Source: Gymnothorax reevesii (lineage: Eukaryota > Chordata > Actinopteri > Anguilliformes > Muraenidae). From it: DNA of 64,000 nt. Position 1 is the stretch's first letter. Every line of letters starts with the position of its first letter. The notes beneath the pieces were generated by a model, which saw only the letters and a program-made list of their open reading frames with translations, ran no database searches and was not told where the DNA came from. Shown in pieces: positions 55,168 to 64,000 of this stretch. Made by a program: the position numbers and the translations under genes. The stretch lies in NCBI GenBank assembly GCA_029721435.1, contig CM056577.1, forward strand, positions 31,774,719 through 31,838,718. The letters are read 5' to 3'.

Positions 55168-56668
55168 CAACCAATTTCTAAAATACTTGGGACGCTGTGT
55201 AACATGTAAATTAAAACAGAATGCAATGATTTTTAAATCATTTTAACTTTATTTTTTTGAAAATGGTACAAAGAGAATATATCTGATGTTTAAACTGAGA
55301 TATTTTATTGTTTTTTTGGAAAATATGTGCTCATTTTGAATTTGATGCCAGCAGCAAATTTCAAAAAAGTTGGCACAGGGGCATGTTTACAACTGAGTTG
55401 CATCACGTCTCCTTTAGTCAACACTCTGTAAATCATTTGGAACTAAGGAGGCACCTGCTGTAATTTTGAAAGCAAAATTTTTACCCATTCTTGTCTTATG
55501 TAGCTTCTTTTGCCATTTTTTTTGTTTTATAACGTGCCAAATATTGTCAGTGGGTGACTGGTCTGGACTGCAGGCAGTCCAGTTTTTGTAATGCATGCTG
55601 AGTATGGTGTTTAGCATGGTGTTACTGAAATGAGCAAGGTCCTCCCTTAAAAAAGACATCTGGACGGCAGTAAATATTGCAATGAAACCTGTATATATTG
55701 TTCACCATTAATTATTTCCTCACAGATGTGCAAGTTACTCACGCAATGTGTACTAATGCACCCCCATACTGTCATGGATGCTGGCTTTTGAATTGTGTGG
55801 TGATAAAAAGCTGGATGGCCCCTCACCTCTTCAGCCCAGAGGACGTGGCATCCATAATTTCCAAAAAGAATTCTGATTAGTCCAACCACAGGGCAGTTAT
55901 CCACTTGCCTATGCACATTTTTAATGAGCTCGGGCCTAGAGAAGAAGGCTGCATTTTCTTATTTAATCTCTACATAGCAGAGTTTAAGCTTGCATTTGTG
56001 GATGCAGTAACAAACTGTATTTGCTGACAGTGGTTTAGTGAAGTGTTCCTGAGTCCATGCAGTGATTTCCATGACAGAAGCCTGTCCATTTTTTCTGAGT
56101 GCCACCTGAGGACCTGAAAATCACATTCTAAACTGGGTTTTGGCCTTGTCCCATGTGTACAGAGATTTTTCAGGATTCTCAGAGTCTTTTTCTTTTAATG
56201 ATAATATGTTCCATGGAGGATAATATCTCCAAATTCTTCGCAATTTTTAGCTGGAAACATTATTCTTAAATTGTTGGAACGGTTTTCCTCATGCAGTTTT
56301 TCATATAGTGGTTATGCCTTCACCATATTTACTTATGAAAGCCTTTTTATATCCAATCATGTTACTGACCTATTGCTAAATAATCAAATTAGCTGTGAGA
56401 TTTTCATCCAGTAGTCCTTTTTTGCATCAGGCAACTTTTCCAGTCTTTTACTGTCCCATCCCAACTTTTTTAAAACATTTGCTGTCGTCAAATTCAAAAT
56501 TAGCTGATACATTTTATTGTTTTTTGAAAAATATTGGTCTCGACATCTAATATATTGTCCTAGTCCTGTTTTCAAATAAATATAAAGTTCAAATGATCTG
56601 AAAATTATTGCATTCGGTTTTTTATTTACATTTTACACAGTGTCCCAACTTTTTTGGAAATGGGATTG
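55168..56668 (-). mobile_element. Tc1-like transposon, decayed, minus orientation
   Basis: The left end CAACCAATTTCTAAAATACT then TGGGACGCTGTGT (55168) pairs with the right end ACACAGTGTCCCAACTTTTT then TGGAAATGGGATTG (to 56668). The inverted repeats of about 200 bp include the inner phrase AATTTCAAAAAAGTTGGCAC. It belongs to the same family as the copy at 20165. About 1.5 kb, close to full length, but the transposase is broken. Confidence 0.82.
55400..56160 (-). pseudogene. Tc1-like transposase, broken
   Basis: Minus-strand pieces read KPASMTVWGCISTHCVSNLH then ICEEIINGEQYIQ (55647-55916), a typical Tc1 catalytic-domain core. Downstream, MLNTILSMHYKNWTACSPDQ then SPTDNIWHVIK (55414-55659) is the end block, where the usual NPIEHLW has become TDNIWHV and the catalytic Glu is lost. 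Several frameshifts separate the pieces. Not functional. Confidence 0.8.
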
Positions 56669-57695
56669 CCGTTCATAGTTGTAATCATTTTCATGTAAAA
56701 TTTGTGGACATTGTTACTGGCTGGCTCATGTTGGATGAGTTGGTCTTTAAAAGTTACAAACTGGTGAATAAGTGTCAGATTGGTGACTACAATCACCAAC
56801 TGTAATCAAACCATAATTTACTGCTTTGTCAGAATTTTATCCATGTATTTATGTTGTAAATACATGATTTGAAACCGAAAAAATAAAAACAACATCCCAC
56901 TTCGTATCATTCAGTATCCATTTGTTCAATGTGGGATTACATTCTGATGTTTTTTGGCATTTCTTGTATTTAACGAATGTTGGCACAGTTAACAGTAGAA
57001 CAGAAAAAATATAATATTCGCTAAAATTTTATTTAATAGTGTCTTTTGGATCTCATTGCAAATTCTCTCATAATTACTGAACAAACAATTCTATAATGCT
57101 ACTTTTTTTTGTCAATTATGTGCCAATCTCAAAATAAGTAAAGGTGTTAATATTGAATATTAGTATGGCATAATTATTTCCTTGTTGTCGGAATTTGATT
57201 AATGCGTTACCTTTTGTGGAATGCCAATTCATATCAAACTTATGTTTGTGTTGTTTTTATGCTGTTCTGAAGTTGTGACAAAGTGGTCCCTTTTGTGTCT
57301 GTGATCGTATGGTATTGGTCTCTTACATCAACACTGCGTCAACTGGACTGTTTTCCATTCTCCCAAATTGAGGTGACCAGAGCCCAGGTCTTGGTGACTG
57401 TTCTTGAGTGCTATGGAAAAGCCTAGCAAGTACCAAGAAGCAGATTTTGAGAAGAGGACAGAAAACTGTATCTCTCTGGGTTCAAGCTCTTGTCCGACAA
57501 GGAAACTGACTTGGCAGTTATTTGTTCATTTCATAATTAAAAATATGTAGGGAATTTTTACCCTTTTTTGTCAGCATCCACGGCAATATGATGACAAGGT
57601 TTTTCCATCAAAAAATGTAAAATATCAATTATCAATATGATGGGCAAAAACCTTGCAATTATGTAGTTGCAGTGATGTTTGACAGTTTTTCAGTG
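56669..57695. other. intron sequence, nothing recognised
   Basis: AT-rich, with no exon or repeat boundary seen. Confidence 0.5.
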
Positions 57696-57699
57696 TTAA

Positions 57700-58395
57700 C
57701 CTTTATCCTACTGGCCAATTTTACATACACAAACTACCAGGCGAGGTGCGTATGGACCCCAGGAGGGAATGCAGTAAGAACAAATTCAATGCAGCAAACA
57801 CAGAACTTTTCTGAAAAACAAAATCCACTACTGCTGAATATCAATGATGTATTATAAATGCAATAACATTGCAATAGTATTGCAATAACTAGCATACACT
57901 TAGCAAATAATAGCACCATAAAAGAAATTTTGGCATTGTGTACATGATTTTTGCAGCTCATGCAGCTGTAAAACAATCTGGATTACAACCTCAGTCTTTT
58001 CTTACAGAATTTAAAACAAAAATGTAATTATAAAATAATTTAGGGCTTTTGTTTTGTAGTGTAGGCCTTAAGGCCTCTGCTGCTGTGTATCTAGCTTGTC
58101 TTTGTTGGCCATTATGAATCTGAAACGACCAAAAAGAAGTTAACTTTCAGTGTGCTGTCCAATTATAAAATAAAAGACAGATAAGCTTTACTGTGGTGTC
58201 CGGTTGGACCCCAGTAACAAATTAATTATACCTCCTAAATGCAAAAAGCTGATCTTCCGGTGCTTTAGTGTTTTAATTAAGACATAAATGCTGCCAAATT
58301 CATAAAACGGTGAGGCATTATGTTACTTATTTTTAAGATGGCAAATTAATATATAGGTGCAGGGTCCAGATGGACCTCACTTGGTAGGGTGAAGG
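57700..58395. mobile_element. piggyBac-like non-autonomous element
   Basis: TTAA flanks both ends (57696-57699 and 58396-58399). Left CCTTTATCCTACTGGCC pairs in inverse with right TTGGTAGGGTGAAGG. Subterminal text also pairs: GAGGTGCGTATGGACCCC on the left and GGGTCCAGATGGACCTC on the right. 696 bp with no transposase frame. TTAA target duplications point to the piggyBac superfamily; Kolobok is the other TTAA option. Confidence 0.75.
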
Positions 58396-58399
58396 TTAA

Positions 58400-59256
58400 C
58401 TCCACCATCTGCTCCCCTGAAGAAGCAATTTTTCAGTCGTTATTACCACATGAATCAAGGGAATTATGAATTCGGACCATGCATGTCCTGCACATCCAAT
58501 GCCCTGCATGGGGAGCGACCTGGCAGATCATTCAGTAGGTCTGCTGCTTCATAACTGGCTAATTCAAAATGCCAAGTTTAGCCATAACAAAAAATAGAAA
58601 ATTTAATGTGGAAAAACCCAGGAAGATTGCGAAGGTTTTGCTTTGGAAACTATTAAATACCGATGACTTGTTTGGTCTTGCTATGGCAAAACATGGAGAG
58701 TAATGTATCTTATGTGATGAGGCAAAGCCTAGTAAATACAAAAATGGGCCTAACTTAGTTTCCACCGAAATTAGACTTACTAGGTTTTTCCATTGCACTC
58801 AAGTGCTGCCATATAAATCTTTTTGTCAGGTGTTCTCACAGGATCACCATGGGAAGACTTAAACTCACATCACAGAAACACTGCACTGTCACTGTAAGGT
58901 TGCTTTATCCTGTGATGAAAACTAACTGCTCTTTTCAAAAATCAATTTTGTTAAATTTCCTGTCTCAGTTCTGCATCCATTGCAGCATGAGCAGGTTGTT
59001 TTGGTAGTTGGAGCTTAGTCTGGTAAAATAACTCTTCTTTTCACCTTTAGTGGATGACATGATTTGTACCTCATAAACTTTCAAGCCTCGTCCCCAGTAA
59101 TGTCAGAGACTGTTATTGCTATTATTATATTATGCTGGTTCTGTGTATTTCTTTTTTGTTGAACGATAAATTGTGCCAATGGCAGTCAGAATTATTCATT
59201 TATATAAGGTGAAAACAGCACTCCTGAAAGTTGGCCTCACAGTGGTAAATCATATG
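58400..59256. other. intron sequence, nothing recognised
   Basis: Unassigned. The minus frame at 58559-58798 has no domain. Confidence 0.5.
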
Positions 59257-59380
59257 CAGTGGCGGCTGGTGAGCTGAAAATTGGGGAGGAAGGGAATATA
59301 CCTTTAAAATTAAATCATTCATTTAAATTAACATTTTCTGAACTTGTGGAAACACGCAGCACCATCAGGTTCTCCTTATT
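59257..59380. mobile_element. Left end of a hAT-like element, truncated
   Basis: CAGTGGCGGCTGGTGAGCTG then AAAATTGGGGAGGAAGG looks like the terminal repeat of a hAT-type family common in fish. No matching right end is found before repeat A copy 2 begins, so it is a fragment. Confidence 0.5.
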
Positions 59381-60610
59381 GAGGTGACCTGCCGAAAGGC
59401 ATGACCTATTACGATCCCCCTTTGTTTGTCGTCGTGCGTCGTTCGTAAACTTTTCCTTGTGAACAAAATAACTTAAGTATTTATGAACCAAGTTTGATGA
59501 GACTTTATATGCAGGCTTATATCCATATGATCTTGGACGAGTTCGAAAACCAGAGTGATTCGATCATATTTGATGGAGTTATTACCCTTTGTTGTATTGT
59601 CATCATAAGCCACATTGTGAACACAACAACTATTGTCTTGCATTTACTTTTTTATTATACGCCCATCTCAAGACGGGACGTATTATGTCATCACCCCCGT
59701 CCGTCCGTCCGTCCGTCTGTCTGTTGTCTGTTCGCAATTTCTTGTCCGGGGCATAACTCCTGAGCCGCTTGAGCTACATTCGTGATGCTTCACATACACG
59801 TGCACCATCACTAGGCGCTGTGTCGCGCACCATGATTTCATTCACCCGGTTAAGGTCACTGGCAAAGGTGAAAGGTCACATGGGGCCCAAATGGGGCTTG
59901 TCCGGAGCATAACTTCTCAACCGCTTGAGATACATCCATGATATTTCATACACACGTGTACCATCACTGAGCGGAGTGTCACGTACCATGTTTACGGCCC
60001 TCCCTCCAAGGTGAAGGTCACTGGCAAAGGTCAAAGGTCACATGGGGCCCAGATGTTGTCTGTCCGCTTCCTGGACCATGTTCATGACGGGCGTATTATG
60101 CACCGTTGGCGGTGCTCTTGCTCTTGTTATACCTAGATATGCTGGAAACCAGTTATCTTTATAGATGGAAGTGTCTTGAGGTGCTTTATAAAAATTGTGA
60201 ATTTCATGACCCCCAGGCTCCATGTGTGCCCCTGGGGTGGGGGTCAAGTTTACTATAGTTTATATAGGAAAATGATACTTTCGAGTATATTCTGTTTAAT
60301 TTCTACTGGAAATCATTCACACTTGATTGACATTACAACAATGAGATGATATTATGATATTTTTGACAGTTTCCCTTACCCAGGGGCTAAGGGGCAGGGC
60401 CCAAGGGTCAAAATGGCTTGAGAAATCTTCTATGCTTAAAGAAAATAGCCACAAGTTATATACATACAATTTAGAATACTCTATTGCTTATGATACTGGT
60501 TTCCATTAATCTGATCCCTGGGGTCAAAATTAGGGCCATGCCTAATGGCCAAGGTTTAACATTGGATGTACTATACTCAGATGACCGTTAAGGCCCATGG
60601 GCCACTTGTT
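59381..60610. mobile_element. Dispersed repeat family A, copy 2, with a nested insertion
   Basis: The left end is GAGGTGACCTGCCGAAAGGC (59381) and the right end CTCAGATGACCGTTAAGGCC then CATGGGCCACTTGTT (to 60610), the same layout as 3881-6796. The interior text ATGCTGGAAACCAG then TTATAGATGGAAGTGTCTTG (60138) matches 4310-4340 and 4608-4640. It is interrupted by the element at 59655-60132. Confidence 0.72.
59655..60132. mobile_element. Nested repeat with CCGTCC run and 156-bp units
   Basis: TTATAC occurs at both edges and may be its target duplication. It starts CGCCCATCTCAAGACGGGAC and ends near GACGGGCGTATTATGCACCG. (CCGT)n lies at 59697-59716. GCATAACTCCTGAGCCGCTT (59751) recurs as GCATAACTTCTCAACCGCTT (59907), 156 bp apart, each followed by a CACCATCACT phrase. 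No frame. Confidence 0.65.
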
Positions 60611-61527
60611 TTTTTTGAAGTGAAATTGCATTTCAGTTCACCTGAATAGCATGCAGCTGTGGACACGTGTAGCTATTTTCTAGTTTAAACAATCATGAAG
60701 CTCAGCATTAAAATTACAAAGAAAGCGAAGACAAGCAAAAAGTGTCCGCAACGGAATAACTTTAACTTTGATTGAAATTCAATTTCACTTCAAAGTGTGC
60801 CATTTTATTACGTGTCTTACATTTACAAAAAGAACTGACCACACTTGATAGTGTTGCGTGTTTTACTAGTTTGCATATTGGTGATTTAATTCAATTATTG
60901 ATGTATAAAGGTATCCCCCCCCCATTTTTGGCACACCAGCCAGCAATGGTCATATGCATTATACCGTGTGTGTGTTGTGGGGTGGGGGGGTGGCTTCTGG
61001 ATACTATTCAGATGAGCCCTGCAGATCCTCTGCTCTCTCACCGTGCCACAGCCAGGACCACGCAGTGCTGTCCTAAATATTTCGACAGTAACACAGTTCT
61101 TTCCATCGATCATACGATGCAGTTAAATACTACATGTATCAATGTTCGCATCTATGGCTGTCAACAAGCCATATCCTGGTGTTGAACTGAAATGGGTGGT
61201 ACAATGGAGACTAATTCTTTGTGGTACTGTTGGCTCCCTACTGAAGCACAATTCATTTGAGAAAGATAAATATGAGGTTAAAGTAGGGAGTAAAGGCTTT
61301 AGTTTTTGCATACATGCATCCAGGTCATTGTAGTCGAAAGCACAGTAAATCCTACCCTGCGCTGATTTCACCCTGCTGGAGTTGATTTAACACTATGAAA
61401 TGGGGCCCCTTTGCTGTGTCACTGTCCAAATATTGGTCATTTCTACCCCGCCTCTCACCCAATGCCCTCGCTGTGGTGGTGTCTCGACATGGAAACTCCC
61501 GTTTGAAAGTTTATAATAATCTTTTAG
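60611..61527. other. intron sequence, nothing recognised
   Basis: C-run near 60915 and G-run near 60980. Unassigned otherwise, up to the AT-rich acceptor of exon 17. Confidence 0.5.
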
Positions 61528-61605
61528 TCTGTAGAGGCAGAAGGGGGTGAGGAGATCAAACAGCAGGGGGCAGAAGAGACTGAAGCCAAGGAGGCAGATG
61601 CTGAG
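61528..61605 (+). CDS. amph: amphiphysin exon 17 of window: acidic 78-nt exon
   Basis: Encodes SVEAEGGEEIKQQGAEETEA then KEADAE. Glu-rich, resembling GTETTEGAESAQPEAEELEA of the mammalian protein just before EKVIPSVVIEPAS. The acceptor is AATAATCTTTTAG and the donor GTCTGT, which keeps GT but is otherwise weak. Phase 0 at both ends. Confidence 0.82.
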
Positions 61606-62167
61606 GTCTGTTCTCTACACTCTGTGTGTGCAGTATTGTGTGGGCCCAGTCATAGGGTTGGACACACTGTATGAGCGCAGGATGTATGTCACTGCTGGAA
61701 CAAACTCACATGACACAAGGTCACAAGTAAATACACTGTTGCCCATAAAGTTGGAATAATTTTGTATGCAGGCACTTCATCTATCAAGAATAAATCGTAT
61801 TGTCACAATCATTTCAATAAATAATTTTTTATTCCAATATATTTTTCAAAATAATTTCTGTGTCAGGATAGTGTCTGAAATTTTGAATTCTGCTTAGAAA
61901 ATCCAAATATGGCCAAATGAACAGATGTACAAGTGTTTATTTTTTATTTTTTTTTTTTTACATTTTGTGAATGACAAAATCAAGCTAGTTTTAGACTTAC
62001 TGGCATGAAAGGTCAAAAGATATATAATGTATGCTCAGCGATCATGGAAAACCGTGGTGTTTTTGATGACTTAGATTTTAATATTTTTTTGTTAAATAAA
62101 AAGGGATCTATTTTTTCAATCTCTAATTGTTTGAGAAATGCGGTTATGTCCAAATTTTAAACTGGTA
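61606..62167. other. intron sequence, nothing recognised
   Basis: T-run near 61945-61960. No exon or repeat identified. Confidence 0.5.
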
Positions 62168-62409
62168 CACTGTAAACCCTGATTGTGTGGTGAACTCAAA
62201 TGTTTTGCGGAAACAGATTACCTTAAAAAAAATTGTGCAGGCCAACTTAATTGCATGGAGAGAACTAAAAGAAAAAAAGGTAAAATTATTTTTTTTACAT
62301 GTTTTAAGTGCTGTGAACACACGATCATTAAGTTGGCATACTCAATTTTTTTGAGGCAATCAATTTCCATAAAGCATTTGAGTTCACCACACTATCAGGG
62401 TTTCCAGTG
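62168..62409. mobile_element. MITE with ~35-bp inverted ends and TA duplication
   Basis: Left CACTGTAAACCCTGATTGTG then TGGTGAACTCAAATG pairs with right CATTTGAGTTCACCACACTA then TCAGGGTTTCCAGTG, with three or so mismatches. TA flanks at 62166-62167 and 62410-62411. 242 bp, no frame. Tc1/mariner-type by its TA duplication. Confidence 0.82.
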
Positions 62410-62929
62410 TACAGTAAATGTGAGGAGAGAATTTTTTTGGTTTTGTGTTTTCCTTCTTGGCGATCATCCTGCTGTTTCACAAAGCAGAATTACTCAGTTA
62501 GCTGGATAACTGCTCTGAGTTAATCCCATAACAACTGCATTCTGCCTGAGCCCTTGTGTAACACATTAGAGGTTTTGGGGTTTATTTATTTGGCCCAGTT
62601 ATGCAGATAACTGTAAATCCTGCTTCAAGGAACCAGCCCAACTTCAAGGCCAGTACTGTATCGGGAATTAAACTGTTAGTCTTAATTTTATTTCTTGATA
62701 GTTTGAAGTTCCTTTGTTTAGAGCTGTATGTTCAGTTTCTTCATGTGCACAACGGTTATTGTAACTGTTTAAGACAATCAATATTCTTCATGAAAAAATG
62801 TCAAGAATTGTAAAGATTTTACATTGTTGTTTGATAAGGTCTTTAACCCTGTGTATTTGAAAAGTATGTTCAGTTGTACTTTCTTTGAAAATATCTGAAC
62901 TTGCTGTATATAAAATATGTCATGTACAA
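62410..62929. other. intron sequence, nothing recognised
   Basis: Unassigned intron between a MITE and the TG-rich tract. Confidence 0.5.
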
Positions 62930-63220
62930 GCAGTTTTCTGTGCGTGTGTGAGTGTATGTACGCCCAGATGTGAGCGTGTGTGTGTGTGTGTGTGAAAGCA
63001 CAAGTGAGTGAGTGCATGTGTGAGTGTGTACATGTGTATGTGGTCTGATCTGATCTGATCTGATGTGTACGTGTGCGTGCATATGTTTGGGTGTTTGTGT
63101 GTATGTATATATATGCGTGTTTTTGTGAGATTTTGTTCAAGTATGTGCATATGTGTATGTATGTGTGTATGTACAGTACATGTACGTGTATTTGCGAGTG
63201 TGTGTATGTGTTTTTACTCT
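62930..63220. repeat. TG-rich low-complexity tract with (TCTGA)4
   Basis: Interrupted (TG)n with GTATGT variants, and TCTGATCTGATCTGATCTGA at 63043-63062. It ends close to the polypyrimidine tract of exon 18. The long frames across it on both strands are composition artefacts. Confidence 0.88.
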
Positions 63221-63238
63221 CCTCATTTCACTGCGCAG

Positions 63239-63403
63239 GAAAAGATGCCGATCCCTTCAGTGGTGATCGAGCCCGCCTCCAGCAACGAGGGTGATGATGA
63301 CCGCGATGCTGACATCACTTCCCCCACCGTCTCCACCGGCAACTGCGTGACCCCCGAGAGCCAACCAGAGACCTCAGGGATGCCCCCTGGGTTCATGTAT
63401 AAG
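63239..63403 (+). CDS. amph: amphiphysin exon 18 of window: conserved segment before SH3
   Basis: Reads EKMPIPSVVIEPASSNEGDD then DRDADITSPTVSTGNCVTPE and SQPETSGMPPGFMYK. It matches EKVIPSVVIEPASNHEEEGE and ELPPGFLYK of mammalian amphiphysin; the SH3 domain starts immediately after YK. The acceptor is TCATTTCACTGCGCAG and the donor GTCAGC at 63404. Phase 0 at both ends, 55 codons. The following SH3 exons, which bind dynamin and synaptojanin in this family, lie beyond the window. Confidence 0.96.
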
Positions 63404-63510
63404 GTCAGCCCCGCCCCGTAACTGTCCCAGTGACTTCATCTGCACTGCAACTGTCACAGAGTACTGTGTAACTGTGCAAGCTCAATGGTTCTCAACCATT
63501 GTTTTATATA

Positions 63511-64000
63511 CTCAGCAACAAAAGTTTCTGTGACACCAATATTGTTAATTATTTTTCATAACGCAATTATGAAATTGTCATACATGGTGATATCAGACTG
63601 AAACAGTACACGTAAACACAACATTGAAATGGAAATCATGAAAATGCGAGAAAATGACTTTGCACGTGAAAATGTGCGTAAATCATGCTTGTGGATGGCA
63701 ATAAAAGAGGAGAATTTTTGGAATGTTCACATTGTGCCTGATGAACGACGGAAGCATCACTTATCGAAAACACAGCCATTTCGGATCAGGAACTCTACCC
63801 TCTAAATGCCAAGACTGTCTGAAAATGATCGGTGGAGGGCCATTGGGATGATTGAATCCGGAACCTCGCAGAGGGAAGTTGCTCATCGCCTGAATGTCCA
63901 CCGAAACACCATTTGGAACTTATGGCAGCGTCATCAGCAGACAAGACATGTCAAAGACCGTCCTTGCAGCGGCCGTCCACGAGTAACCACTCCCAGACAG
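63511..64000 (+). mobile_element. Tc1-like transposon, 5' part, cut by window end
   Basis: Starts CTCAGCAACAAAAGTTTCTG after TA (63509-63510). The end sequence is related to those at 5104 and 27334. About 295 bp precede the transposase ATG. The right end and most of the coding region are outside the window. Confidence 0.8.
63806..64000 (+). CDS. Tc1-like transposase, N-terminus, open to window end
   Basis: Starts MPRLSENDRWRAIGMIESGT then SQREVAHRLNVHRNTIWNLW and QRHQQTRHVKD. This is a helix-turn-helix DNA-binding domain followed by a GRPR linker (SGRPRVTTPRQ). 65 codons with no stop. Close in plan to the proteins at 5402 and 27623. Whether the catalytic domain is intact cannot be seen. Confidence 0.85.
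   Translation, partial: MPRLSENDRWRAIGMIESGTSQREVAHRLNVHRNTIWNLWQRHQQTRHVKDRPCSGRPRVTTPRQ

Larger units (their letters stand above)
1..63403 (+). other. amph: amphiphysin gene locus, partial at both ends
   Basis: Eighteen exons on the + strand share one reading frame and read as amphiphysin: the end of the BAR domain, a proline-rich linker, clathrin and AP-2 binding motifs, an acidic low-complexity stretch, and the PPGFMYK segment that directly precedes the SH3 domain in this family. Known role: amphiphysin binds and bends membrane through its BAR domain, recruits clathrin and AP-2 through its middle region, and brings in dynamin through its SH3 domain at synaptic vesicle endocytosis sites. 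The exons here total 1,039 codons, already more than the whole mammalian brain protein (about 695 residues), mostly because of one giant exon. BIN1 is the main alternative, but the linker ([28 protein letters not shown]) and the PSVVIEPAS tail fit amphiphysin better. Confidence 0.93.

Noticed and set aside
62778..63421. Cys/Val-rich + frame joined to exon 18, and His/Thr-rich - frames
   Set aside because: The upstream part is TG-rich repeat. The real exon starts at the acceptor before 63239.

Overview
The window looks like an intron-rich stretch of a vertebrate chromosome, most likely from a ray-finned fish. That judgement rests on the repeats: several Tc1-like DNA transposon families, a 5S-derived SINE, tRNA-derived SINEs and small inverted-repeat elements of kinds common in fish genomes. 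I cannot name the species. No bacterial, viral or phage gene organisation is visible.

One host gene runs through the whole window on the + strand: amphiphysin (amph), a synaptic BAR/SH3 adaptor of clathrin-mediated endocytosis. I can place 18 coding exons with matching splice sites and a continuous reading frame (1,039 codons), from the last third of the BAR domain (2140) to the exon just before the SH3 domain (ends 63403, last residues PPGFMYK). A 9-nt microexon candidate lies at 18597-18605. The 5' exons (start of the BAR domain) and the 3' exons (SH3 domain) lie outside the window. Three exons finish the BAR domain. Two carry the proline-rich, SH3-binding linker. One carries the LLDLD clathrin box with a DPF motif. 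A 24-nt exon carries the PWDLW clathrin W-box. A very large exon (1,791 nt) holds eight DPF motifs, four of them in a nine-unit heptapeptide array. A chain of short acidic exons follows. Every exon from 26592 onward starts and ends in phase 0, so each could be skipped or included without a frameshift.

Intron contents by region. 1-10 kb: a LINE-like 3' end, a 162-bp tandem array, and an old dispersed repeat (3881-6796) that took in a solo-LTR-like element and then a near-intact Tc1 transposon with a full-length 333-residue transposase. 10-20 kb: a tRNA-type SINE, a decayed Tc1, a Tc1 deletion derivative, MITEs and an inverted (TG)n/(CA)n pair. 20-29 kb: two nested composites (Tc1 with a 2.2-kb element and a tRNA-SINE; Tc1 with a 5S-SINE) and a degenerate tandem-structured repeat. 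30-40 kb: an inverted-repeat transposon, a 1.3-kb fold-back element with ~470-bp arms, and a 46-bp minisatellite ending 25 bp before exon 12. 40-46 kb: a second fold-back element split by a 3.5-kb element with CAGGGTTTCC ends. 50-53 kb: a 2-kb repeat with 130-150-bp internal periodicity. 55-64 kb: a decayed Tc1, a piggyBac-like element with TTAA duplications, a second copy of the 3.9-kb repeat family with its own nested insertion, a MITE, and the start of another Tc1 cut by the window end.

All calls come from reading the sequence. Homology statements rely on remembered family features, not on searches. The most notable points are the DPF-rich giant exon, the microexon candidate, the near-intact Tc1, and the shared ~150-bp internal periodicity in several unrelated-looking repeats.
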